A stretch of DNA of 32,504 bases, from the NCBI RefSeq assembly GCF_000414115.1, contig NZ_AOPZ01000280.1:1-32504 (forward strand). The letters are read 5' to 3'. The first letter of the stretch is position 1. Every line of letters starts with the position of its first letter. The notes under the pieces were generated by a model. The model was not told the DNA's origin. It saw only the letters and a list, made by a program, of their open reading frames with translations, and searched no databases. Below are positions 24,063 to 31,579 of this stretch, piece by piece. The stretch is from Streptomyces aurantiacus JA 4570. GTDB taxonomy: Bacteria > Actinomycetota > Actinomycetes > Streptomycetales > Streptomycetaceae. Both the position numbers and the translations under genes were made by a program.

Positions 24063-24911
24063 GTGGCACGGAAGCTTGCTGTCATCGGAGCCGGACTCAT
24101 GGGATCCGGCATCGCCCAGGTCTCCGCCCAGGCGGGCTGGGACGTCGTCCTGCGCGACGTCACCGACGAGGCGCTGACCCGCGGCACCGACGGCATCAAG
24201 GCCTCGTACGAGAAGTTCGTCAGCAAGGGCAAACTGGACGCCGAAGCCGCCGAGTCGGCGCTCGGCCGCATCACCACCACCACCGACCTGGACGCCGCCG
24301 CCGACGCGGACGTCGTCGTCGAGGCCGTCTTCGAGAAGCTCGAGGTCAAGCACGAGATCTTCCGGGCGCTCGACAAGCTCGTGCGCGACGACACGGTGCT
24401 CGCCTCCAACACCTCCGCCATCCCGATCACCAAGATCGCGGCCGTGACGGAGCGCCCCGAGCGCGTCGTCGGCGCGCACTTCTTCTCGCCGGTCCCGATG
24501 ATGCAGCTCTGCGAGCTGGTGCGCGGCTACAAGACCAGCGACGAAACCCTCGCCCGCACCCGCGAGTTCGCCGAGTCCGTCGGCAAGACCTGCATCGTCG
24601 TCAACCGCGACGTCGCGGGCTTCGTGACCACCCGCCTCATCTCGGCGCTCGTCGTCGAAGCGGCCAAGCTGTACGAATCGGGCGTCGCCACCGCCGAGGA
24701 CATCGACATCGCCTGCAAGCTCGGCTTCGGCCACGCCATGGGCCCGCTCGCGACCGCCGACCTCACCGGCGTCGACATCCTGCTGCACGCCACCGAGAAC
24801 ATCTACACCGAGTCCCAGGACGAGAAGTTCGCCCCGCCGGAGCTGATGCGCCGGATGGTTGACGCCGGTGACATCGGGCGCAAGAGCGGGCAGGGCTTCT
24901 ACAAGCACTGA
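24063..24911 (+). CDS. 3-hydroxybutyryl-CoA dehydrogenase
   Basis: 282-residue NAD(P)-dependent enzyme that interconverts 3-hydroxyacyl-CoA and acetoacetyl-type CoA esters (fatty-acid oxidation or butyrate/PHB-type metabolism). The Rossmann motif GAGLMGSG (9-16) starts the protein, the catalytic histidine is His139 in VVGAHFFSPVP, and the C-terminal domain has RDVAGFVTTRL and GFGHAMGPLATADLTGVD. The GTG at 24063 has GGGGAG seven bases upstream. It stands alone, with a 170-bp leader in which I found no gene and no clear promoter. Confidence 0.92.
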   Translation: MARKLAVIGAGLMGSGIAQVSAQAGWDVVLRDVTDEALTRGTDGIKASYEKFVSKGKLDAEAAESALGRITTTTDLDAAADADVVVEAVFEKLEVKHEIFRALDKLVRDDTVLASNTSAIPITKIAAVTERPERVVGAHFFSPVPMMQLCELVRGYKTSDETLARTREFAESVGKTCIVVNRDVAGFVTTRLISALVVEAAKLYESGVATAEDIDIACKLGFGHAMGPLATADLTGVDILLHATENIYTESQDEKFAPPELMRRMVDAGDIGRKSGQGFYKH

Positions 24912-24936
24912 CGCCTCCTGCCGACACCCGTGCGCT

Positions 24937-24959
24937 CCCCGGATCACCCCCCGGGGTGA
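24937..24959 (+). terminator. Weak hairpin after the hydroxybutyryl-CoA dehydrogenase gene
   Basis: Two competing stems overlap: TCACCCC/GGGGTGA (24944-24950 and 24953-24959) and CCCCGG/CCGGGG (24937-24942 and 24951-24956). It lies 25 bp after the stop. No T-run follows, so this is a modest candidate. Confidence 0.45.
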
Positions 24960-25083
24960 ATTCGGTATCGGTTCGCTTACAGACGGCAACTTCCGTACCC
25001 GAGCGACAGTCAGTTGCTGTGACATACACAGACGCCTCGCGGCACAGGCGCCACATACGACACCGCACTCTTGGGGAGCGCAT

Positions 25084-25407
25084 ATGCACATCAGGGGCGA
25101 CCAGGCCCAGCTGGTCGTCGGGGGACGCCTCGACGTACGCAGCGCGGCGGACGCCCGTACGGTCCTGCACTCGGCCGTCGACGACGGCGCCGGCGACCTG
25201 GTGCTCGACCTGTCCGAACTCGACTCGTGGGACGCCACGGGACTCGGCGTCATCATGGGCGCGCACCGGCGCGCCGGACGCTGCGGCCGCCGGCTCGTGC
25301 TGCGCGACGTACCCCCGCAGATGCAGCGCCTCCTCGTCGCCACCCGCCTGCACCGCATCCTCGCCATCGAAGGCGGCATCGGGGTCGAATCGCTCCCGCG
25401 CGTGTAA
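25084..25407 (+). CDS. STAS-domain anti-sigma-factor antagonist
   Basis: 107 residues, a single STAS domain. The core DLVLDLSELDSWDATGLGVI resembles SpoIIAA/RsbV-type antagonists, with Thr52 in DATGLG at the site phosphorylated by the partner anti-sigma kinase. Unphosphorylated protein would bind the kinase and free a sigma factor. The ATG at 25084 has GGGGAG five bases upstream. No kinase or sigma gene is adjacent, so the partner is elsewhere. Alanine and threonine replace the more usual D-S-S/T at the motif; function probably holds but was not tested. Confidence 0.85.
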   Translation: MHIRGDQAQLVVGGRLDVRSAADARTVLHSAVDDGAGDLVLDLSELDSWDATGLGVIMGAHRRAGRCGRRLVLRDVPPQMQRLLVATRLHRILAIEGGIGVESLPRV

Positions 25408-25422
25408 CGCGCACAATCCTCA

Positions 25423-25460
25423 CGAGACTGTGACGTCTCGGGCCGGGCGGTACCCCGCCC
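25423..25460 (+). terminator. Paired hairpins after the STAS gene
   Basis: CGAGAC/GTCTCG (25423-25428 and 25435-25440) and GGGCGG/CCGCCC (25445-25450 and 25455-25460, loop TACC) lie back to back beginning 16 bp after the STAS stop. They may end the STAS transcript. The rest of the 198-bp gap up to 25605 shows no gene. Confidence 0.5.
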
Positions 25461-25605
25461 TCCGCGTAGATACTGAGGACGGTTTAGGGTTCGGTCGCCT
25501 GCCGATGGACGAACCCGCACGGGGGGCACCGGACCAGAAGCGACAGCGCAGTGTGCCCAAGGCCGGAGGGGGCTTCGCACACGACGCATCTGGGGGGCTA
25601 GGACG

Positions 25606-28292
25606 ATGGACCCGATGAACACGGGACCGGAAGAGTACGGCCACGACGGTGACGGCCGCGAAGACGTGAGCCTCGGCCGCGAAGGCATCGACGACGACAG
25701 CGCGGCCCGCGCACCCGGCGAGGCGTACGCGGCACACCCGCCGCAGGACGCCCCACCGGACCCCCAGGGCCCGCCGGGCGGCCTCGGCGCCCCGGCCACC
25801 GCCGACTTCGGGCCGCCCCAGGTCGCCCGCACCGTCCAAGTGGTGTCCGGCGACCTCCTGCTCACCGTCAACCCCGTCGACGGCAGCGAGATAGAACCCT
25901 GCCCACCGGGAGAGCAGCCCGGACGCCCGCGCAAGCACTCCGCAGCCAAGCGCGCCGAACGCCGCCGCGCCGCACTGCCGCCCGTGCCGCCGGGCCCCGC
26001 CCTGCCCCGCCTGCCCCTGCTCGAACGGCAGGAGGAACGCGAGCGCCTGGTGCGGCTGCTCGCCCGCGGGCGCTCCGTGCGTCTCACCGGACCCGCGGGA
26101 TCCGGCCGCACGACCCTGCTCGCCGCCGTCGCCGAGGACTGCGCGGACCTCGCCCCCGACGGCGTGGTCCGCCTCAGCGGCTACCACCGCACGGTCAACG
26201 ACCTGCTGTACGACCTCTTCGCCACCGTCTACGACGCGCCGCTGCACCGCCCCGACGGGACCCTGCTGCGCGAGCTCCTCGGCGACGTCGGCGCCGTCGT
26301 CGTCCTCGACGACCTGGAGTTCGGCGGCGCCGCCCTCGAAGAGCTCCTCGACGCCACACCCGAGTGCGCCTTCCTCGTGGCCGCGACGCCCGACATCGCC
26401 GCCCCGTCGCCCGAGTCCCACCTCGAAGAGGTCTTCCTCGGCGGGCTCGGCCGCGGCGGCGGCCTGGAACTCCTGGAGCGCGTCGTCGGCCGCGTCCTCA
26501 CCGACGACGAGGCCAACTGGGCCGGCGACCTGTGGTTCGAGTCCGAGGGACTGCCGCTGCGCTTCGTCCAGGCCGGCGCCCTGCTGCGCCAGCGCGACCA
26601 ACTGCGGGCCGACCCGACGGCCTTCGACGAGTACGGCGCCTACGAAGGAACCGGCGCCGCGCCCTACGACGCGCCCTTCGACGCCGACGGACACGACGTG
26701 CCGCTGCCGTCCCTCGCCGACGGCGCCGCGCCCGCTGCCCTGCTCGCCTCCCGGCTGAGCGCGTCCGCCCGCGCCGCGCTCCGCTTCGCCGTGGCACTCG
26801 GCGGCGAACTGCCGCACCCGGCCCACCTGCCCGCCCTCGTCGGCGACACGCACGCCGACGCGGCGCTCGCGGAGCTCGTCGACTGCGCCCTGGTCACCCC
26901 CGTCGGCGGCCACTACCGGCTCGCGGCCGACGTGCGGACCCAGCTCGAGAGCGCCGGGTACGCCGACGACGCCGTCGCGAACGTCCAGTCCGCCGCCCAG
27001 CACTACGCCTGGTGGTCCGGGCACCCCTCGGTGGGCCCCGAACGGGTCGCCGCCGAGGCCGACGCGGTCCTCGCGGCGCTCACCGCGCTGATCAACGGGC
27101 CGGGCGCCGGGGGAGCGGCCGGCAGCGGTGGGGGCGAGCCGCCCGCCGCGGTGCTGCTCGCCCGCACCGTCGCGCCCGCCTTCGCCGGCGGGCTGCACTG
27201 GGGCGCCTGGGAGCGGGCCCTGCGGTCCGGCCAGGAGGCGTCGCGCACCGCCGGCGAGGTCGGCGAAGAAGCCTACTTCCACCACGAGTTGGGCATCCTC
27301 GCGCTCTGCGCGGGGCGCCTCGACCGGGCCCGCGCCGAACTGGAGGCGTCCATCGGCCTGCGCGGCGCGCTCGCCGACAAGCGCGGCATGATCGCCGGGC
27401 GCAGGGCGCTCGCCCTGGTCGCCGACCGCTCCGGCGGGGTGCTGCCCGGCAGTGGCCAGGCGGCCGCCGGCGAAGAGGTGCCCGACGCCCGCTACGAGGA
27501 GTCGGCGTCGCCGCCCGGCGGGGTCCCCACGGCGTTCGCGGGGGTCGCGCTGCCCGCGCCGCCGCCCGAGCCCGACACCCTGGTGACCCGGCAGGCCGGG
27601 CCCGCCGGGCACGGGTCCGGCGCCGGGGCGGGGTCCGGTGCTTCCGGTTCCGCGCCCACCCGCCGCTCGATCGTGCGGGGCACGCGGCGCAATCTCGCCG
27701 CCGCCGGGGCGGGCGCGCTGCTCGTCGCGGTCCTCGGCACCGTGGTGACGCTCGGCGCGACCTCCGACAACGACGGGGGCCCGCCCGACCGGGTGCGCAC
27801 CGACCAGTCGGCGAGCGCCGACGACGAGGGCGGCGGCCTCGGCGCCGACAAGCCGCGTGAGGACTCCACGGCCCGCCCGGCCGCCCCGGGCGAGGACGGC
27901 ACGCCCGGCACCTCCGACGACCCGACGCCGAGCACGGGCGGCACGCCCGCGCCGAGCGACGACCCGAAGGACCCGACGGACAAGCCCAGCGGCAAGCCGT
28001 CGGACAAGCCGAGCGACAAGCCGACGAAGCCCACGGACCGGCCCACCAAGCCGACGGACAAGCCCACCAAACCCACGAAGCCGCCGACGAAGCCGCCCAC
28101 GACGCCGCCGACGACCCCGCCCACCACGCCACGACGCCGCCGACCACCCCGCCCACGACGCCGTCCTCGCCGAACACGTCCAACTCGGCCGGCGGCCCGT
28201 CCGCGTCGGGCCCGGCGAGCAGCGCGTCGGCGACGAGCGACACACCCGGCTCGCCGGGCGGATCCGGCTCCGGACCGTCCACGGTGATCTGA
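25606..28292 (+). CDS. Membrane-anchored STAND-type ATPase with Pro/Thr-rich outer tail (frameshifted)
   Basis: About 895 residues if the frame is corrected. No signal peptide. The P-loop NTPase has Walker A GPAGSGRTT (162-170) and Walker B VVVLDD (231-236). A winged-helix-like part follows at about 383-450, then TPR-like helices at about 516-612. Next come a basic RRSIVRGTRR and one membrane helix (about 697-718), then acidic, Pro/Lys/Thr-rich repeats (KPSDKPTKPTD type, about 785-845). Basic residues before the helix put the ATPase inside and the stalk outside. Reading frame 1 ends at 28287, but from about 28129 its third positions turn A/T-rich and it encodes an Arg-rich tail. The -1 frame restores TTPPTTPS and ends ...GPSTVI at 28292, so one base is missing near 28129-28130. 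The function is not known; the layout suggests a signalling switch. The start has only a weak GGGGGG-type SD. Confidence 0.72.
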
Positions 28293-28304
28293 CGCGTCTA
28301 CACC

Positions 28305-28340
28305 AAAGGGGCCGGATTCCCGTGGGAATCCGGCCCCTTT
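28305..28340. terminator. Bidirectional terminator, STAND ATPase gene and nucS
   Basis: Perfect 17-bp inverted repeat, arm AAAGGGGCCGGATTCCC (28305-28321 and 28324-28340), ending in TTT on each strand. It lies between two convergent genes. Confidence 0.9.
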
Positions 28341-28366
28341 CGCGTAGGTGCGGTGGGACGCTCCGC

Positions 28367-29038
28367 TCAGAACAGGCGCAGCTTGTCGTCCTCGATGCCG
28401 CGCAGCGCGTCGTAGTCGAGGACGGCGCAGCCGATGCCGCGGTCCGTGGCGAGTACGCGCGCCTGCGGCTTGATCTCCTGGGCGGCGAAGATTCCCTTGA
28501 CCGGCGCCAGGTGCGGGTCGCGGTTCAACAGCTCCAGGTAGCGCGTCAGTTGCTCGACGCCGTCGATCTCGCCGCGCCGTTTGATCTCCACGGCGACCGT
28601 CTGCCCGTCGGCGTCGCGGCAGAGGATGTCGACGGGGCCGATCGCCGTCATGTACTCGCGGCGGATCAGCGAATAGCCGTCGCCGAGGGTCTCGATCCGG
28701 TCGGCGAGCAACTCCTGAAGGTGTGCTTCCACGCCGTCCTTGATGAGGCCCGGGTCCACGCCCAGCTCGTGCGAGGAGTCGTGGAGGACTTCCTCCATGG
28801 TGATGATGAGCTTCTCGCCCGCCTTGTTGATGACGGTCCACACTCCGGCGTCGTCGCCGGTGCCCTCCTTCAGGGTGCACGGCGGCGACATCCAGTTGAG
28901 GGGCTTGTAGGCCCGGTCGTCAGCGTGGATGGAGACGCTTCCGTCCGCCTTGACGAGGATCAGGCGGGGGGCCGACGGGAGATGGGCGGTGAGCCTGCCC
29001 GCGTAGTCCACGGAGCAGCGGGCGATGACGAGACGCAT
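28367..29038 (-). CDS. nucS: Mismatch-specific endonuclease NucS
   Basis: 223 residues, the exact family size. NucS (EndoMS) replaces MutS/MutL in actinobacteria: it cuts both strands at mismatches. An N-terminal beta domain is followed by the RecB-like nuclease domain with the catalytic set GPVDILC (Asp137) and VEIKRRG (Glu151, Lys153), then GVEQLTRYLELL. The C-terminus ends DDKLRLF, resembling the sliding-clamp binding tail of the family. The start at 29038 gives the standard MRLVIARCSVDY. No SD is seen; a TAGCGT box (29052-29047, minus strand) ends eight bases before the ATG, so a leaderless or very short leader is likely. Confidence 0.95.
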   Translation of the reverse strand: MRLVIARCSVDYAGRLTAHLPSAPRLILVKADGSVSIHADDRAYKPLNWMSPPCTLKEGTGDDAGVWTVINKAGEKLIITMEEVLHDSSHELGVDPGLIKDGVEAHLQELLADRIETLGDGYSLIRREYMTAIGPVDILCRDADGQTVAVEIKRRGEIDGVEQLTRYLELLNRDPHLAPVKGIFAAQEIKPQARVLATDRGIGCAVLDYDALRGIEDDKLRLF

Positions 29039-29295
29039 GGTCGGCAACGCTACTCGACGCGGGGTGGTCCAGCGAATTCCGTGCGCCCCGGGCAGCTCCG
29101 GAGGCTTTGTGGGCCGCACCACTTGTCCATCGATGAACCCGTTCGATCCTGGCCGGTTATGCGCCCAATCTCCTGGTGCCCTCACGGGCCGTTGCCTACC
29201 GTATAAGCAGGAGGTCGTCGCACGTGCACGCTGCGTATGCGAGCTCCTTCCCTGTCCGTGAGCCCCTGCTCCCTGGGGGTGCGAGAGGAGAACCC
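29039..29295. promoter_or_regulatory. Divergent region between nucS and the SCO5389-family gene
   Basis: 257 bp without a gene. It holds the nucS -10 candidate (29047-29052) and, for the plus strand, -10-like hexamers TACCGT (29197-29202) and TATAAG (29202-29207) without good -35 boxes. A short inverted repeat GAAC-CC-GTTC at 29135-29144 recalls a LexA box but has two bases in the middle instead of four. Confidence 0.3.
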
Positions 29296-29688
29296 ATGTC
29301 GCTCGACGTCTCACCGGCACTGTTGGAACAGGCCGAGCGAGGCGAGGTCGACGAAGCAGCCTTCGTCGACTGCGTCCGGACCTCCCTGCCTTACGCGTGG
29401 GAGATGGTCAGCTCCCTGGTGGCTCAGTTGAAGGTCGACGGCGGCGAGTTCGCCGACAACCAGACGCCGCCGCCGGACGAGCAGGCGCGCGGCCAGTTGC
29501 TGCGCGCGCTCGCGAGTGACGCGATTCGCGGCGCCCTGCAGCGCCACTTCGGGGTCCGTCTGGCGTTCCAGAACTGCCACCGTGTGGCGGTGTTCCCGCT
29601 GGACGGCTCCGCGGACGACAGGCTGGCCAAGTTCACTTCGATCCGTGGCCAGTTGCTGAACCAGTCGCCCGAACTACGGGACTGCTGA
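29296..29688 (+). CDS. SCO5389-family protein, function unknown
   Basis: 130-residue soluble protein. It begins MSLDVSPALLEQAERGEVDEAAFVDC and contains SLPYAWEMVSSLVAQL and LASDAIRGALQRHFGVRL. No membrane helix, signal or known catalytic motif is visible. The name follows the conserved actinobacterial family found beside nucS (from memory of the S. coelicolor order). The ATG at 29296 has AGGAG five bases upstream. Mostly alpha-helical by composition. It is followed by a strong hairpin. I cannot assign a role. Confidence 0.8.
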   Translation: MSLDVSPALLEQAERGEVDEAAFVDCVRTSLPYAWEMVSSLVAQLKVDGGEFADNQTPPPDEQARGQLLRALASDAIRGALQRHFGVRLAFQNCHRVAVFPLDGSADDRLAKFTSIRGQLLNQSPELRDC

Positions 29689-29748
29689 CGCCAGTTGCTG
29701 CCGCTCCGTACGCGGGAGGTGTTTCTAGTACCGGAGCGGCAGCTGGCG
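29689..29748 (+). terminator. Terminator after the SCO5389-family gene
   Basis: The stem CTGCCGCTCCG/CGGAGCGGCAG (29698-29708 and 29732-29742) is extended by CGCCAG/CTGGCG (29689-29694 and 29743-29748) across a 3-nt bulge. It starts directly after the stop codon. Confidence 0.75.
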
Positions 29749-29828
29749 GGGGCGCCTTGTGCAGGTCCCCCCGGGGTGGGGGGTGCCTCCTTCGTTGGTC
29801 TGCCGCTTGGTGGGGGCTGGGCGCGCAG

Positions 29829-29867
29829 TTCCCCGCGCCCCTTCACAGCGCCCCTTCGGGGCGGCTG
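29829..29867. terminator. Hairpin and dispersed GC-rich repeat after the LLM oxidoreductase gene
   Basis: GCCCC-TTC-GGGGC (29850-29862) is flanked by CAGC/GCTG with one bulge (29846-29849 and 29864-29867). It lies 17 bp beyond the stop of the minus-strand oxidoreductase gene. The 15-mer TTCCCCGCGCCCCTT just before it (29829-29843) repeats at 21584-21598. Confidence 0.5.
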
Positions 29868-29883
29868 TTCGGGGCGGCGCTTT

Positions 29884-30975
29884 CTACGTCAGTTGCGGGA
29901 GGACCTCCGCGCCCAGGCGGCGTACGTTGTCCTCTGTTGTTGCCAGGTCGCCCGAGCCCTCCACGAGGAGGGCGAAGCGGGTGATGCCGGTGCGTTCCGA
30001 TGTGGCCGACAGGCGGTCCACGCATACCTGTGGGGTTCCCACGGGGTGGATGCCGCACAGCAGTTCCGTGTAGCCCAGCGGGTCGCGCATGGCGCGGACT
30101 CGGCCGTCGACCGTGACGTGTGCGTCCAGGCCGTACCGCAGCCAGCCCGGCATGGCCTTGGTGAGTGTTTCGGCCGCCTCCACGCGGCGGTCGGCGATCT
30201 GCACGACCCCGGCCGAGACGTGCGCGGCCCGCGCCACCTCGTCCGGCGTGCGCCCGGCGGCGCGCGCGTGCCTGCCCCACAACGCCACCATTTCGGCCTT
30301 CTCCTCGTCGCCCACGTGCATGCCGAGCAGCATCGGCAGACCGCGGGCGGCGGCGAGCCGGACGCTGGACGGCGAGGTGCACGCCACGACCACCTCGGGC
30401 CCGGCGGACGGCGCGGACCGCTCCGGCGGGGCGGGCAGGTCCGGGAACGGGCCGGGTGACCCCGGCGGCGACGTCAGCGCCTCCTGCGGACGCGGCACGA
30501 CCGCCACGTCGCGGAAGCTGAACCGGCCCCCGGACCCGGCCACCCGCGGCGCCCCGCTGAGCCAGCGGAGCAGCAGGTCGAGCGATTCCGGGAACCCCTT
30601 CTCGTACGCCTCGATCCCCGCGCCGAAGACCTCCAGGTCCACCCACGGGCCGCCGCGCCCCACACCCAGCGAGAAGCGCCCGCCCGAGGTGAGGTGCAGC
30701 AGCGCGGCCTGCTCGCCGAGCGCCACCGGGTGGGCGGTGGGCAGCACGCTCACGGCGGTGCCGACGCGGATGCGACGGGTGCGCCCGAGCAGCAGGGCCG
30801 CGAGGGTGATCGCGGAAGGACAGGTGCCGTACGGCACGAAGTGGTGTTCGGCGAGCCAGGCGGAGTCGAGCCCCGCCTCCTCGGCGACTTCGACGGACCG
30901 CACCGCGCGGTGCAGTGCTTCCCCATGGCCCTGGCCCGGGAACTGGGCGGCCAGCACAAAACTTCCTAAGCGCAT
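29884..30975 (-). CDS. LLM-class (luciferase-like) flavin-dependent oxidoreductase
   Basis: 363 residues with the bacterial-luciferase TIM-barrel pattern: FVLAAQFPG at the first strand, AEEAGLDSAWLAEHHF, TRRIRVGTAVSVLP, HPVALGEQAALLHLTSGGRFSLGVGRGG, and a late VGTPQVCVDRL. These enzymes use reduced FMN or F420 for oxidation of varied substrates, so the substrate cannot be named. A Pro/Ser-rich insert of about 25 residues (169-193) interrupts the barrel, probably a surface loop. AGGAAG lies five bases before the ATG. A 21-bp inverted repeat lies 64 bp upstream. Confidence 0.88.
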   Translation of the reverse strand: MRLGSFVLAAQFPGQGHGEALHRAVRSVEVAEEAGLDSAWLAEHHFVPYGTCPSAITLAALLLGRTRRIRVGTAVSVLPTAHPVALGEQAALLHLTSGGRFSLGVGRGGPWVDLEVFGAGIEAYEKGFPESLDLLLRWLSGAPRVAGSGGRFSFRDVAVVPRPQEALTSPPGSPGPFPDLPAPPERSAPSAGPEVVVACTSPSSVRLAAARGLPMLLGMHVGDEEKAEMVALWGRHARAAGRTPDEVARAAHVSAGVVQIADRRVEAAETLTKAMPGWLRYGLDAHVTVDGRVRAMRDPLGYTELLCGIHPVGTPQVCVDRLSATSERTGITRFALLVEGSGDLATTEDNVRRLGAEVLPQLT

Positions 30976-31038
30976 CGAACTTCCTGCCTCCTTGGCGCCG
31001 ACGCAGGCACTCCCCTACCGGCAACAACGCGTGACAAG

Positions 31039-31059
31039 TGCCAAGGGCACGGCTTGGCA
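31039..31059. promoter_or_regulatory. Inverted repeat upstream of the LLM oxidoreductase gene
   Basis: Perfect 7-bp arms TGCCAAG/CTTGGCA (31039-31045 and 31053-31059) with a 7-bp centre. It lies 64 bp upstream of the oxidoreductase start. The size and symmetry suit a dimeric repressor. A second palindrome CTGCGC-G-GCGCAG follows at 31078-31090. For the plus-strand gene a weak TTTACT (31120-31125) and TAGGCT (31141-31146) pair with 15-bp spacing is visible. Confidence 0.45.
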
Positions 31060-31206
31060 TGCAGATTGGCGGATTTTCTGCGCGGCGCAGGGGGGATCTG
31101 TGGGGGTTGGTGAAGGACGTTTACTCCTCTGTACGGTGCGTAGGCTGGGCACACGTCTGCCCGCAGGCCCCCGTCCCGCCCGTCACCAGTCCTCGTGAGG
31201 TGTCCC

Positions 31207-31557
31207 GTGTCACCGCGTCGTAACCGCCCCAAGGGCGCCGGAGATCCCAGGCCGGGCCAGGGGCCCCAGGACGCCCGGGACGCGGAGCCCTCCGGCCGCT
31301 ACGGCGGCTTCCAGCGCGCCGAGAGCTGGCAGGGCGAGGAGTGGAGCGTGCGCCATGTGGCGGGCGCGAGCGCGGCCGGCAAGACCTACCGCTGCCCGGG
31401 CTGCGACCAGGGGATCCCCGCCGGACTCGGGCACGTGGTCGCCTGGCCCGAGCACTCGGGCGTGGACGAGCGCAGGCACTGGCACACGGCGTGCTGGAAC
31501 GCGAAGGACCGCCGCACCACGCGGGTGCAGCGGTCCCGTAACGCGCCCAGGTACTAG
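31207..31557 (+). CDS. Small Cys/His-rich protein of unknown function
   Basis: 116 residues. The first 40 are basic and Pro/Gly-rich (SPRRNRPKGAGDPRPGQG), probably disordered. The compact second half contains YRCPGCDQGI, GLGHVVAWPEH and RRHWHTACWNAKDRR. The CxxC and HxxxC spacing suggests one zinc site. Homologues in Streptomyces are often labelled ATP/GTP-binding, but no P-loop is visible here, so I do not adopt that. The GTG at 31207 has GAGG six bases upstream; an ATG four codons earlier would overlap that SD. Convergent with the next gene at 22 bp distance. Confidence 0.72.
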   Translation: MSPRRNRPKGAGDPRPGQGPQDARDAEPSGRYGGFQRAESWQGEEWSVRHVAGASAAGKTYRCPGCDQGIPAGLGHVVAWPEHSGVDERRHWHTACWNAKDRRTTRVQRSRNAPRY

Positions 31558-31571
31558 CCCCTGGCGGGGGC
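31557..31571. terminator. Short hairpin between convergent genes
   Basis: GCCCC/GGGGC with a 5-nt loop overlaps the last base of the plus-strand stop codon. It is the only structure in the 22-bp gap and is weak. Confidence 0.35.
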
Positions 31572-31579
31572 GTACGCGC

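Noticed and set aside
25420..28245. 941-codon minus-strand open frame opposite the STAND ATPase gene
   Set aside because: Gly/Arg/Val-rich shadow produced by high GC; no domain is recognisable and the plus strand has clear Walker motifs.
29135..29144. LexA/SOS-like GAAC-CC-GTTC between nucS and the SCO5389-family gene
   Set aside because: The actinobacterial SOS box needs four bases between GAAC and GTTC; here there are two.
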